64,000 nt of DNA, from positions 62,001 to 126,000 of the forward strand of contig JAGBBV010000006.1 in NCBI GenBank assembly GCA_017938315.1, in the 5' to 3' direction. This DNA is from Lachnospiraceae bacterium (GTDB taxonomy: Bacteria > Bacillota > Clostridia > Lachnospirales > Lachnospiraceae). Shown piece after piece: positions 42,072 through 51,455 of the stretch. Made by a program: the position numbers and the translations under genes. The notes below the pieces were generated by a model that had not been told where the DNA came from, did no database searches, and saw nothing but the letters and a program-made list of their open reading frames with translations. Numbering within the stretch: the stretch's first letter is position 1; the number at the start of each line of letters is the position of its first letter.

Positions 42072-42596
42072 ATGATTATTGAAACAAAACGTTTATTGTT
42101 AAGAGAAATGACAGAAAATGATTTTAATGCCCTTTATCAAGTTTTAGCTGATTCAGATATCATGATGCATTATCCATACACATTTGACGATGCCAGGGTA
42201 AGAGGATGGATCAATAAAAACATTGAAAGATATCAGACATTTGGCTTTGGATTATGGGCAGTTTGTTTAAAGGAAACCGGCGAAATGATAGGGGATTGCG
42301 GACTGACAATGCAAGTGATTAATGGGCAGATAAAGCCTGAAATCGGATATCATTTAAGAGCAGATAAGCAGCGGAAAGGATATGCAAAGGAAGCCGCAAT
42401 TGCGGTTAGAGATTGGACTTTTCATCATACTCCGTTTAATATGGTTTATTCTTATATGAGAGATACAAATGAGCCGTCAATTAAAACGGCAATTTCTTAT
42501 GGATGCAAACAGGTGGATGAGTTTTCTGATGAGATGAATGAAATTACGAAAGTATATGCAATTTCAAGAGAAGAGTGGAAGGCTTTGCAAATATGA
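42072..42596 (+). CDS. GNAT acetyltransferase, RimJ/RimL type
   Basis: A 174-residue GNAT enzyme beginning MIIETKRLLLREM, the usual RimJ/RimL-type opening, with the acetyl-CoA pyrophosphate loop in LRADKQRKGYAKEAA and the NEPSIKTAISYGCK motif. It transfers acetyl groups to an unknown amine. AGGTGG precedes ATG-ATG; the second ATG (42072) has the better spacing. Its stop overlaps the next start (ATGA), indicating cotranslation with the metallo-hydrolase. Confidence 0.87.
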   Translation: MIIETKRLLLREMTENDFNALYQVLADSDIMMHYPYTFDDARVRGWINKNIERYQTFGFGLWAVCLKETGEMIGDCGLTMQVINGQIKPEIGYHLRADKQRKGYAKEAAIAVRDWTFHHTPFNMVYSYMRDTNEPSIKTAISYGCKQVDEFSDEMNEITKVYAISREEWKALQI

Positions 42597-43399
42597 AAAT
42601 GAATGAAAAAGGGCAAATGGTAGCACCTGCTACTTGTAAGATGACAGCCAATGATTTTAAAAATAACAATGGAACAAGTGTATACTGGTTAGGTGGAGGC
42701 GGAGCCATGGTAAACAGTCATGGTACAATCATTATGATCGATCCGGTATTGGAAGAATTTGATATGCCGCTATTAATTGATATACCGATTCTGCCTCAAG
42801 AAGTACCAAAAGTTGATGTTGTTCTTATTTCCCATTCAGATAATGACCATTATTCCAGAGCAACCTGTAAAGACTTGAAATCTGTATGTAATGAATATCA
42901 TACCACGCTTTATGTGGCGTCATTAATGAAAGAAGAGTGTGACATTGATGGAATCGGACACGATATTAGCGAGCATATTCAAGTGAAAGATGTAGATATT
43001 GAACTGACACCGGCAGATCATGCATGGCAGAGACTGTATGAAAGCTATAATTACCGGGAGTGGGAAGACAGGGAATGTTGTGGTTTCTATTTGCGGACAA
43101 GCGATGCAACAATCTGGTATGTTGGAGATTCCAAATTGATGGAATGCCAGTTGCACATGGATCCACCGGATGTGATATTATTTGATTTCTCGGATAATTT
43201 TGTACATATAGGTTTGAAAAACGCATACAAATTGGCCAATACTTATCCAAATGCAAAACTGGTACTTATTCACTGGGGAACAGTGGATGCACCGGATGAG
43301 AAAGCATTTAATGGCAATCCCCAGAATATCTTCGACAATGTTGTAAATCCGGAGCGGGTGATTGTGTTGGCACCGGGGCAGGAATACAGAATTAAATAG
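42593..43399 (+). CDS. MBL-fold metallo-hydrolase (UlaG-like)
   Basis: A 268-residue metallo-beta-lactamase-fold protein of the UlaG/YtnP-like group. The metal-binding SHSDNDHYS takes the place of HxHxDH, and there are TPADHAW, WYVGDSK and LIHWGTVDAPDE. Cytoplasmic, no signal peptide. Such proteins are often lactonases or phosphodiesterases; the substrate cannot be named. Its ATG overlaps the GNAT stop by 4 bp; GGAAGG lies upstream inside the GNAT gene. Confidence 0.85.
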   Translation: MKMNEKGQMVAPATCKMTANDFKNNNGTSVYWLGGGGAMVNSHGTIIMIDPVLEEFDMPLLIDIPILPQEVPKVDVVLISHSDNDHYSRATCKDLKSVCNEYHTTLYVASLMKEECDIDGIGHDISEHIQVKDVDIELTPADHAWQRLYESYNYREWEDRECCGFYLRTSDATIWYVGDSKLMECQLHMDPPDVILFDFSDNFVHIGLKNAYKLANTYPNAKLVLIHWGTVDAPDEKAFNGNPQNIFDNVVNPERVIVLAPGQEYRIK

Positions 43400-43428
43400 A
43401 ATCTTTAAATTTTATGGAGGAATATAAA

Positions 43429-44358
43429 TTGAGAGCAAAGAATATAGCAACAATATATGCGATATTGGCTGCTGCATTATATGCAATTAATGTTCCACTG
43501 TCAAAAATTTTATTGAACTATGTGGAACCGACAATGATGGCCTCTTTTTTATATCTTGGAGCAGGATTAGGTCTGTTTTTGTACGGTATGATTGAAAAAC
43601 GGATAGGAAAAGGTGAAAGAAAAGACCCATTAACAAAAAAAGAATTGCCGTATACTGTTGCAATGATTGTATTGGATATAGCAGCTCCAATTTTATTGAT
43701 GCTGGGTATCTCCATGACAAATTCTGCAAATGTATCTTTACTGAATAATTTCGAAATTGTAGCAACGTCAATCATTGCGCTGGCTGTTTTTAAAGAGGTT
43801 ATTTCAAAGAGATTATGGCTTGCAATCGCTTTAGTTACCATTGCAAGTATTGTTTTGAGTTTTGAAGGTGCAGGTTCATTTACGTTTAGTCAAGGTTCTC
43901 TATTTGTTTTAGGAGCATGTTTGTGCTGGGGTCTTGAAAATAACTGTACAAAAATGATTAGTAATAAAAGTTCGGTTGAGATTGTTGTGATAAAAGGAAC
44001 TTTTTCCGGTTTGGGAAGTCTGATTGTTGCGTTTACACTTGGAGAACAGATACCGGACATTCACTGGCTGATATGCGTACTCGGATTAGGTTTTGTGGCA
44101 TATGGATTAAGTATACATTTTTATATTATGGCACAAAAAGACTTGGGAGCAGCTAAGACAAGTGCATTCTATTCAATAGCACCATTTTTAGGGGTTGCTT
44201 TTAGTATGCTTCTATTAAGTGAAAGACCAAGCATTCAGTTTTATGTTGCATTAGTAATTATGATAATTAGCACTTATTTCATGGTAAAAGATACAATTGA
44301 ATTGCAACATACTCATGAGCATGAGTTAAGTGAGCATCAACATGTGCATTGTGTTTAG
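43429..44358 (+). CDS. EamA/DMT-superfamily transporter
   Basis: A 309-residue membrane protein with ten hydrophobic segments in two EamA repeats (ALYAINVPLSKILLN near the start and LCWGLENNCTKMI in the second). The C-terminal tail is His-rich (HTHEHE, EHQHVHC), suggesting metal binding. DMT proteins export small metabolites. I chose TTG 43429 because GGAGG is 8 nt upstream. The ATG at 43414 contains that GGAGG and lacks its own ribosome site. Located 29 bp after the metallo-hydrolase. Confidence 0.83.
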   Translation: MRAKNIATIYAILAAALYAINVPLSKILLNYVEPTMMASFLYLGAGLGLFLYGMIEKRIGKGERKDPLTKKELPYTVAMIVLDIAAPILLMLGISMTNSANVSLLNNFEIVATSIIALAVFKEVISKRLWLAIALVTIASIVLSFEGAGSFTFSQGSLFVLGACLCWGLENNCTKMISNKSSVEIVVIKGTFSGLGSLIVAFTLGEQIPDIHWLICVLGLGFVAYGLSIHFYIMAQKDLGAAKTSAFYSIAPFLGVAFSMLLLSERPSIQFYVALVIMIISTYFMVKDTIELQHTHEHELSEHQHVHCV

Positions 44359-44387
44359 AAGTTAACTAACGAAAGGTGGAAGTAAAG

Positions 44388-44891
44388 ATGCCAAACAGTA
44401 TCTCGATAATAGGAGGAGCAGATGGACCAACATCTGTATTTATCGCAGGGAAATTAGGCGTGAATTGGTTGAACGTATTTGGGTTGATATTTGTTGTTCT
44501 CTTACTTATTCCGAATATTATTTATGCAATCAAAGAAAAAGAACAACAAAACAAATGCACAAACAAGTTTATGAATGCCATGGAACAAATTGGCCGCTAC
44601 GGATGTATGTTTCTAATGATATTTAATATTGGGATAGCTGAGTTTGGTTTCGGCTCTGCCAGTGCATTTTTTGCTTATTTATTTGGCAATACATTAATGA
44701 TGATTTTATATTGGATAATATGGATGTTGTATTTTAATAAGCATACATATTTGAAACAGATATTATTAGCTGTGATACCTACCTGCTTATTCCTATTAAG
44801 TGGAATTACAATGCGGCATTATCTGTTAATCATATTTGGTGTTATCTTTGGAATAGGACATCTATATGTTACGAATAAGAACCGTGTGTAG
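44388..44891 (+). CDS. small membrane protein with GGADGPT motif
   Basis: A 167-residue membrane protein with about four or five hydrophobic segments. Its N-terminus (SISIIGGADGPTSVFIAGKLG) is the motif best known from the beta subunit of sodium-translocating decarboxylases such as oxaloacetate decarboxylase, where it lies in the membrane ion path. Here it is followed by an unrelated, much shorter membrane domain, so the protein is not a decarboxylase subunit. AAAGGTGG lies 9 nt before ATG 44388. Function unknown. Confidence 0.7.
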   Translation: MPNSISIIGGADGPTSVFIAGKLGVNWLNVFGLIFVVLLLIPNIIYAIKEKEQQNKCTNKFMNAMEQIGRYGCMFLMIFNIGIAEFGFGSASAFFAYLFGNTLMMILYWIIWMLYFNKHTYLKQILLAVIPTCLFLLSGITMRHYLLIIFGVIFGIGHLYVTNKNRV

Positions 44892-44958
44892 AGATAAATA
44901 ATATTTGGATTTTGGTGTAAGTAGAAAGTTCAAACATGAATTTGATGGAGGTGTAATG

Positions 44959-45408
44959 ATGCAACGCACAGAAACAGTAGAACTTACAGTATTATGTTTA
45001 TTACATCAAAATGGACAATACTTATTGCAAGATAGAGTAAAGAAAGATTGGCAAGGATTTACATTGCCTGGTGGACATGTGGAACCGGGTGAGTCCATAG
45101 TAGATGCTATCATTCGAGAAATGAAGGAAGAAACAGGACTGACAATTACTAATCCAAGATTGTGCGGGGTAAAACATTTCCCTATAAATGAAGGACGATA
45201 TATTGTTTTTCTTTTCGAAGCAACTCAGTATGACGGAGAACTCTGCTCTTCAGAGGAAGGGCGAATGCATTGGGTTAAGATTGAAGAACTTGACAAAGTA
45301 AATTTGGTTAGTGATTTTAAGGATTTGATTGAAGTGATGCTTGATGAAAGGTTGAGCGAATTTCAATATGTCATTGAAGATAATAAATGGAATATTATAA
45401 AAAAATAA
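44959..45408 (+). CDS. Nudix hydrolase
   Basis: A 149-residue Nudix protein with a complete Nudix box: G-x5-E-x7-REMKEETGL, in the stretch starting GGHVEPGES. Its opening (ELTVLCLLHQNGQYLLQDR) is typical of 8-oxo-dGTP or NTP diphosphatases of the MutT type. GGAGG lies upstream of a double ATG (44956 and 44959); the second has the better spacing. Substrate cannot be settled by eye. Confidence 0.87.
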   Translation: MQRTETVELTVLCLLHQNGQYLLQDRVKKDWQGFTLPGGHVEPGESIVDAIIREMKEETGLTITNPRLCGVKHFPINEGRYIVFLFEATQYDGELCSSEEGRMHWVKIEELDKVNLVSDFKDLIEVMLDERLSEFQYVIEDNKWNIIKK

Positions 45409-45438
45409 GGAAAGAAATGAAATATTGGTGGTAAAAAA

Positions 45439-46929
45439 ATGAAAAAGAGAGTACTATTGGTGGCACTGCTTGTATCTTTGCTCTGTGCCATCATGACGGT
45501 GCCTGCAAGTGTATTTTGGATTCAGGTGCCGGATGTGATGACGGTTATTTTGACTGTGATTAGTATAGCACTATTGGTAGGTTGTCTATTGACCGGAACG
45601 GTTAAAAGTATTTGTGGTAAGGTTTTAGTAAGTGCATTTACCACACTGGCGATACTTATCGCTGTACTTGGACAGTACTGTAACCCTTATTGGAACAGTA
45701 TTTATTTTAAGACACATGTGTCATATTGTTCGAAGCCTATGGATGCAATGCTCTCCAAAAAGGAAGCTGTTGAGGATTTAGAGTATGCCATGCATTACTT
45801 AAATAAGCTGCATCCAATGTTTTATAAGGAGCAGCCTGTGGAAGTGATGACACGTTATTATGAGGTTTTGACTGAGTTGGACAGCGCAGAGACAGTGTCA
45901 GTCTGTGAATTGAACCGGAAGATACAGTATATTTTCTCTGTCATGGGTGATGGACATACTTATGTGAAGGCAGTTATGGAAGAGCCACACTACATGAAGG
46001 ATATTTACAAATTTAATCAAGCGGGTTGTAAATTGGTAGCCATAAACGGAACAGAGCTTGATGAAATGCTCGAACAGACAAAAGATTTGTACAGTTTTGA
46101 AGTGGAAAGCTGGCAGTTAGGTTTGGTGAAACAAGATTTATCCTCATTAGAGGGATTGCAGTTTGTGGGCATCAGCGCAGAGGATGGCGTGGAATATACT
46201 TTTGAAGCAGCAGATGGGACAAGAGAAAGCCATACATATTATGAAGAGGATTTCCTGACTTATGAAGAGTATGAAAAATATAATGGATTTGATGAGTCAG
46301 AGGATGGGTCAGAAGAGCCCTTTGTACAGTATATAATTGACAAAGAAAGTAATGTGGCAATTCTGACACTGGATTCCTGTACCTACAATAAAGAATACAT
46401 AGATACATTAAAGGAAATGTTTGCCGAGGTTAAGAAACAGCAAATCGGGAATGTGGCGGTTGACCTTCGAAATAATGGTGGTGGTAATTCTTTTGTTGCC
46501 AATGAATTTATCAAATATCTGGATATAGATAGCTATCAAACGGGAAGCTGTATTTGGCGTTTCGGTATCTTTATGATTCCCCTTGAGACGCCTGAAACAA
46601 TCAATGTAAAGTATGAAGATTTCGTATTTCATGGAAATGTCTATGTGCTTACTTCGGTAGATTCATTTAGCTCATCCATGCTTTTTGCAGAGTACATCAA
46701 GGATAATCAATTGGGAACCATCATTGGGGAAGCACCCGGGAATACGCCCAACGGCTATGGGGATATTGCCGTGTTCAAATTACCTAATTCAGATATGTTT
46801 ATGCAAATTTCCACGAAACAGTTCTTCCGTGCAGACAAGAAAAATCCCAGTGATCTTGTAGACCCGGATATGCCATGCGATAGGGATGAGGCAATGGATG
46901 TGTTGTATGAGACTATAGCGGGAAAGTGA
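45439..46929 (+). CDS. S41-family peptidase-like membrane protein
   Basis: A 496-residue protein with three N-terminal hydrophobic segments (about 4-25, 33-52, 58-76), a helical and PDZ-like middle, and a C-terminal S41 (tail-specific protease) domain. The domain has VAVDLRNNGGGNS and the nucleophile region SVDSFSSSMLF with Ser411 or Ser412. The catalytic part should face outside. The lysine of the CtpA dyad is not obvious, as in the C-terminal processing tricorn-like branch. Start at ATG 45439 follows GGTGG. Substrate unknown. Confidence 0.78.
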   Translation: MKKRVLLVALLVSLLCAIMTVPASVFWIQVPDVMTVILTVISIALLVGCLLTGTVKSICGKVLVSAFTTLAILIAVLGQYCNPYWNSIYFKTHVSYCSKPMDAMLSKKEAVEDLEYAMHYLNKLHPMFYKEQPVEVMTRYYEVLTELDSAETVSVCELNRKIQYIFSVMGDGHTYVKAVMEEPHYMKDIYKFNQAGCKLVAINGTELDEMLEQTKDLYSFEVESWQLGLVKQDLSSLEGLQFVGISAEDGVEYTFEAADGTRESHTYYEEDFLTYEEYEKYNGFDESEDGSEEPFVQYIIDKESNVAILTLDSCTYNKEYIDTLKEMFAEVKKQQIGNVAVDLRNNGGGNSFVANEFIKYLDIDSYQTGSCIWRFGIFMIPLETPETINVKYEDFVFHGNVYVLTSVDSFSSSMLFAEYIKDNQLGTIIGEAPGNTPNGYGDIAVFKLPNSDMFMQISTKQFFRADKKNPSDLVDPDMPCDRDEAMDVLYETIAGK

Positions 46930-46986
46930 AAGCATACATAAGTATAACAAAGCTGAAAGAGATATTTGAATTTGAGGAGATAGGAT

Positions 46987-47604
46987 ATGAATGTAACACC
47001 ATATTCAAATATAATTGATGAATATTTAAAAGAAGATGCTGTGATTGATTATACAAACGAAGCCGTTGCACAATTGGCTGACGACTTATTTCAGAGAGCA
47101 AATAATGAATTAGAGTATATTAAAATGGCATATGAATTTGTCAGAGATAATATTTCTCATTCGGCAGATGCAAATGAGGATATGATTACGTGTACCGCGT
47201 CAGAAGTGCTAAAAGCCGGTCATGGAATTTGTTTTGCCAAATCGCATTTACTGGCATCTTTGCTACGTTGCAAATCTATTCCGGCAGGTTTTTGTTATCA
47301 AAAGCTAATCTTAGACGATGAAACAGCCCCTGTCTTAATATATCATGGACTCAATGGTGTATATATTAAAGAATGTAAAAAATGGATAAGACTTGATGCA
47401 AGAGGTAATAAAAGTGGAGTAAACGCACAGTTCTCTACAGAAACTGAACAACTTGCTTTTTCGATACGTCCGGAAAAAGGAGAGGTGGATAGCTTTGTAG
47501 TATATCCTGAACCTGATGTGAAAGTATTAGAAAAATTAAGAGAAAACAAGACAAGAACAGAACTTTGGGATAATTTGCCGACTGAACTGGGGTATGATAC
47601 ATAA
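46987..47604 (+). CDS. transglutaminase-like domain protein
   Basis: A 205-residue soluble protein with a papain-like transglutaminase fold. Cys82 in GHGICFAKS, His120 in YHGLNGVYI and Asp137 in RLDARGN give a plausible Cys-His-Asp triad. Bacterial members act as peptidases or amidases more often than cross-linkers. GAGGAG precedes the ATG. It overlaps nothing; the GNAT gene following starts 31 bp later. Confidence 0.82.
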   Translation: MNVTPYSNIIDEYLKEDAVIDYTNEAVAQLADDLFQRANNELEYIKMAYEFVRDNISHSADANEDMITCTASEVLKAGHGICFAKSHLLASLLRCKSIPAGFCYQKLILDDETAPVLIYHGLNGVYIKECKKWIRLDARGNKSGVNAQFSTETEQLAFSIRPEKGEVDSFVVYPEPDVKVLEKLRENKTRTELWDNLPTELGYDT

Positions 47605-47635
47605 CGGTAAATTTGAAGTTGGTGGTGATGATAAA

Positions 47636-48094
47636 ATGGAAATAATAGCGTATGAAATGAGATTTCAAAAAGATATTATTGAACAGAGTAATATATCATG
47701 TGTTCCATTTGAAGAAAAGTACTTTTCGACATATATGCACATATATAATGAGTGTTTTTATGAAATGCGAAAGACACTTAATATTGAACCATATAATTTC
47801 TTAAATGATTATGAGCAAATTAAAGAGAAAAGCAAGGATATTTATTTGCTTGTGGAAAATGAAGAGATAATAGGTTCTATTGCATGTTATGGTAATGAAA
47901 TTGATGATTTGATAGTGAGTAAAAAATTTCAACATAAAGGATATGGAAAACAACTTTTGCTATGGGGAATGCAATGTATTAGAAAAAAGAATAACGAACC
48001 TATTGTATTGCATGTAGCAGAATGGAATAACAATGCACTTTTGTTGTATAAAAGGAATGGATTTGAAATTACCAATATTGAAAAAGTTCGATAA
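47636..48094 (+). CDS. GNAT acetyltransferase
   Basis: A 152-residue GNAT protein. The acetyl-CoA loop is in KKFQHKGYGKQLL (Q/R-x2-G-x-G), then LHVAEWNNNALLLYKRNGFE closes the fold. The N-terminal half is less conserved. GGTGGTGAT lies upstream of ATG 47636. Unknown substrate. The base composition here is visibly more AT-rich than in the arginine genes. Confidence 0.85.
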   Translation: MEIIAYEMRFQKDIIEQSNISCVPFEEKYFSTYMHIYNECFYEMRKTLNIEPYNFLNDYEQIKEKSKDIYLLVENEEIIGSIACYGNEIDDLIVSKKFQHKGYGKQLLLWGMQCIRKKNNEPIVLHVAEWNNNALLLYKRNGFEITNIEKVR

Positions 48095-48127
48095 TGGCAA
48101 AAAGAAACTTAGAGTTTAAGAGGGCAA

Positions 48128-49624
48128 ATGATGGGAACACAATATGGTACAACAAAGAAAAATAAATGGGGAAAATATGCATGGATTTTATTGGCGTTAG
48201 TAACTTATATACTTGCAAATGGTATTTGGAGTATTCCGTTGTTGGCGTGGATTTATCCAGTGCTGTTTCTAAAGATATTCGATAGGGATGATTTACATAG
48301 ACCATGGCTTGTATTGGGTGGAATATATGCAGTGGGATTTGTAATCAGATTTTCCCGGGTAATCGGGATGGAGTTATGGATATGTGTGCTGGTGGCAATA
48401 TTGCTGGCATTGCTGAGGATTCTTCCTTTTTGGGCATGGAAAAAGAGAGGCAAGACCTTTGGCGCTACGTTTGTATATGCCGCAGCATCGGTTATGATAG
48501 AATTTTTGATTTATGTGGCTTATCCCATTTTAGGCGGTTTATCAGATGCATATACACAGTATCAAAACTATCACCTCATTCAATTGGTATCTCTTGTTGG
48601 AATTTATGGAATTACATTTTTTATGAATTGGACAGCGGCGGTGGCTGTATGGATTTGGGATAACAGAACAGGGAAAAATGCGCTGAGAAAGTACAGCGTC
48701 GTCTATGTGGGAGTGTTGTTACTGGTATTTATATATGGGATAGTTATGTATGATTTTTCAGCGGGAGACATCGGCCAAATACGAGTGGCGGGCGTAACAG
48801 TCCCGGTTTCGGAGCTATTGAATGAAGATGAGGATGTTTATAGTGTTTTCTATACGGATTCATTCACAGATACAAATTTGATTAATACAAAAAGAAAATT
48901 GGGAAATGTTGCGGAAGAACTTTTGACAAAAACAGTTCAGGAGGCACAGGCCGGAGCGAAAATCGTGGTCTGGTCGGAACTGAATGGGGCTGTGTTGAAA
49001 GAGGACGAAGCGGCGCTTCTGCAAAAGGCCTCGGAGGTTGCAAAAGAACAGCAAATTTACCTGTTTGTCTCGCTTCTGGTAAAAACGCCGAGAGAGGATT
49101 ATAAAGAAAATAAAGTAATTGTACTGAATCCTTTCGGGGAGATGATTTCCGAATACTACAAGTTTGGGCGTTCCATTGGCGAATTGTGTCAAGAGGGCGA
49201 CGGAGAATTGAAATATGTCGATACGGAATACGGACGGATAGCAACGTTTATCTGTTCAGACATGGCGTTTACTGCAAGGATAAGACAGGCAGGCAGAGAA
49301 GGCGTTGATATCTTAATGATACCGGCATCGGATTGGCAGGAGATGACAGCAATAGCACTGAAAACAGCGATTGTCAGAGGAATTGAGAACGGCTGCAACA
49401 TAGTCAGACAGACAAACTGCGGAACATCGGTTGCTGCTGATTGGAGAGGGAATATATCTGCAACGGGAAATTATTTTCAATCAGACACAAAGACCATCAC
49501 AGCACAGGTTTCGACAGAAGGTCGATATACGGCCTACGCTTATATAGGCGATTTGTTTGCCTGGCTTTGTGGAGGGTATCTGTTTATTACATTTACTACA
49601 AAGAAGAAAAGAAATAGAGAGTAA
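48128..49624 (+). CDS. apolipoprotein N-acyltransferase-like protein (nitrilase superfamily)
   Basis: A 498-residue protein with about seven N-terminal hydrophobic segments, a nitrilase-fold domain (about 220-470) and a final membrane segment: the layout of Lnt. The triad is present: Glu284 in VWSEL, Lys345 in YYKFG and Cys376 in FICSDM. Lnt adds a third acyl chain to lipoproteins. Such homologues are unusual in Firmicutes but have been recognised in some. The upstream AGAGGG is a modest ribosome site. Whether it acylates lipoproteins here is unknown. Confidence 0.8.
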   Translation: MMGTQYGTTKKNKWGKYAWILLALVTYILANGIWSIPLLAWIYPVLFLKIFDRDDLHRPWLVLGGIYAVGFVIRFSRVIGMELWICVLVAILLALLRILPFWAWKKRGKTFGATFVYAAASVMIEFLIYVAYPILGGLSDAYTQYQNYHLIQLVSLVGIYGITFFMNWTAAVAVWIWDNRTGKNALRKYSVVYVGVLLLVFIYGIVMYDFSAGDIGQIRVAGVTVPVSELLNEDEDVYSVFYTDSFTDTNLINTKRKLGNVAEELLTKTVQEAQAGAKIVVWSELNGAVLKEDEAALLQKASEVAKEQQIYLFVSLLVKTPREDYKENKVIVLNPFGEMISEYYKFGRSIGELCQEGDGELKYVDTEYGRIATFICSDMAFTARIRQAGREGVDILMIPASDWQEMTAIALKTAIVRGIENGCNIVRQTNCGTSVAADWRGNISATGNYFQSDTKTITAQVSTEGRYTAYAYIGDLFAWLCGGYLFITFTTKKKRNRE

Positions 49625-49684
49625 CAACTTTCAGTTTAATGAAGAGACAACTTCCAATTCCCGGAACAGAAAAGAGATAGAAAT

Positions 49685-50200
49685 ATGATTGTTTTGATAA
49701 CAGGTGCATCGCACACAGGCAAGACGGCTCTTGCCCAAAAACTTCTTGAAGAGTATAAATATCCGTATTTATCAATGGACCATTTGAAAATGGGCTTAAT
49801 CCGAAGTGGAAACACTGAGCTTACGCCTATGAGTGATGATGCTGATCTTACGGAATATTTATGGCCAATCGTCTGCGAAATCATTAAAACAGCCATAGAG
49901 AACAAACAGCATCTTATTATTGAAGGCTGCTATATACCTTTTGATTGGGAAAAGGATTTCGCGAAGGAATATCTTGATAGCATAAGATTCTATTGTCTTG
50001 TGATGAGTGAAAAATATATCAGAAATCATTTTGATGATATAAAGAAGTATGCAAGTGTTATTGAAAGCCGTTTGGATGATGGGTGCTGTACTTTGGAAAG
50101 TGTATTGGAAGATAACGCACAGTTTTTAGAAATGGCTCAAAAACATAATGCAAACTATGTGTTTATAGATGATAAGTACGAAATAAGCATTGATATATAG
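49685..50200 (+). CDS. P-loop kinase-like protein
   Basis: A 171-residue nucleoside/adenylate-kinase-like protein. Walker A is GASHTGKTALA at residues 7-17, followed by YPYLSMDHLKMGL and the later LIIEGCYIPFDWEKDF. It resembles small P-loop phosphotransferases, but the lid and substrate residues do not tell which. The ATG follows AAAAGAGATAGAA. Its stop region touches the leader of the GNAT gene that follows. Confidence 0.72.
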   Translation: MIVLITGASHTGKTALAQKLLEEYKYPYLSMDHLKMGLIRSGNTELTPMSDDADLTEYLWPIVCEIIKTAIENKQHLIIEGCYIPFDWEKDFAKEYLDSIRFYCLVMSEKYIRNHFDDIKKYASVIESRLDDGCCTLESVLEDNAQFLEMAQKHNANYVFIDDKYEISIDI

Positions 50201-50250
50201 TGCTATTATTTTGGAATGTAAGTTGTTTTTACCATAAGGGAGGAAACATT

Positions 50251-50994
50251 ATGAACGAACAAATACGTTTTTATGAAGAGTTATCGTTTAATTCCCATCC
50301 GTCCCTTCAAACACTGTACTATGACGGTTGGATTTTACGTTTTTCTAATGGCTATACCAATAGAGCAAACTCTGTGAATATGATATATCCGTCTACCATT
50401 GACTTGCAGAGCAAAATTGCGGTTTGTGAAGAACAGTATTTTAAGAAGCATCAGCCTTGTGTATTTAAGGTGACTGACGGTAGTGACAAACAGCTTGATT
50501 CGTTACTTGAAACCAGAGGCTATCAGGTAGTCACACCAACTGATTTAATGATTATGGATTTAACAGGTAAGCAGTTTGAATCAAAAAATTGTATCATTAC
50601 AGATCAGGCAGATGAAGAGTGGCTATATACATATTTCACGCTGGAACATTGCACAAATGCTCAGACCATGGATACTGCAAAAAAAATGCTTTCTATGATA
50701 CAAAACAGAACACTTTATTGCCGTATCGTAGAAAATGGTAAGAGTATTGCCTGTGCATCAGCTGTGATTGAACGTGGGTATATGACCTTGGTACATGTGA
50801 TAGTGGATGAAACATATCGTGGACATGGATATGGGCGGCAATTATGTGAATCCCTCCTTTGTGAAGCGATGAAGCTTGGTGCGCACACCGCTTATCTTCA
50901 GGTATTGCAGAATAATCAGGTGGCTGTTAATCTGTACAAAAAATTAGGATATAAGAAGATTTATTCCTATTGGTATCGGGTGAGAAAGGAATAG
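50251..50994 (+). CDS. GNAT acetyltransferase, long form
   Basis: A 247-residue GNAT protein. The N-terminal half (with WILRFSNGYTNRANSVN, about 28-44) is typical of a two-part family whose C-terminal half is the catalytic GNAT fold, here DETYRGHGYGRQLCESL and LQNNQVAVNLYKKLGYK. GGGAGG lies about 8 nt before ATG 50251. A longer frame to 50200 lacks support. Substrate unknown. Confidence 0.86.
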   Translation: MNEQIRFYEELSFNSHPSLQTLYYDGWILRFSNGYTNRANSVNMIYPSTIDLQSKIAVCEEQYFKKHQPCVFKVTDGSDKQLDSLLETRGYQVVTPTDLMIMDLTGKQFESKNCIITDQADEEWLYTYFTLEHCTNAQTMDTAKKMLSMIQNRTLYCRIVENGKSIACASAVIERGYMTLVHVIVDETYRGHGYGRQLCESLLCEAMKLGAHTAYLQVLQNNQVAVNLYKKLGYKKIYSYWYRVRKE

Positions 50995-50998
50995 AAAC

Positions 50999-51436
50999 AT
51001 GACACATATAGAAAAAGCAAATGAATTATTTGGAAAGAAATTTCACTGTTCACAGGCTGTATTTGCTGCGTTTGCAGAAGAACTGGGAATAACGCAGGAG
51101 CAAGCACTAAAAATAGGAGCGTGTTTCGGAAGCGGAATGCGAAAAGGAGAAGTTTGTGGTGCATGTACAGGAGCTTTGATGGCACTGGGATTGAAATATG
51201 GTCAGTGCAATGAAGATGATATGGACAGTCGTTTGAAAACAAATGAAGTGACTGACAGATTTATGAGTGAATTCAAAAAAGAAAATGGTTCCTATATGTG
51301 TAAGGAATTATTAGGTTGTGATTTGTCCACAGAGGAAGGAATTGCAATCGTATTGGAGAAGAAATTGTTTACAGAATTTTGTCCTAAAATGGTTGAGTCT
51401 GCAACAAAAATAGCAGAGGAGATTTTAAACGGCTAA
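50999..51436 (+). CDS. C_GCAxxG_C_C family redox-type protein
   Basis: A 145-residue protein with the named cysteine pattern: CSQAV near residue 16, GACFGSGM near 36, and CGACTGALMALG near 50, with more cysteines at CKELLGCDL near 101 and FCPKMV near 125. The family is thought to bind metal or take part in redox chemistry; precise role unknown. It starts 4 bp after the GNAT gene, with GAAAGGAATAG upstream. Confidence 0.87.
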   Translation: MTHIEKANELFGKKFHCSQAVFAAFAEELGITQEQALKIGACFGSGMRKGEVCGACTGALMALGLKYGQCNEDDMDSRLKTNEVTDRFMSEFKKENGSYMCKELLGCDLSTEEGIAIVLEKKLFTEFCPKMVESATKIAEEILNG

Positions 51437-51455
51437 AATCGATGAGGTGTTTATA

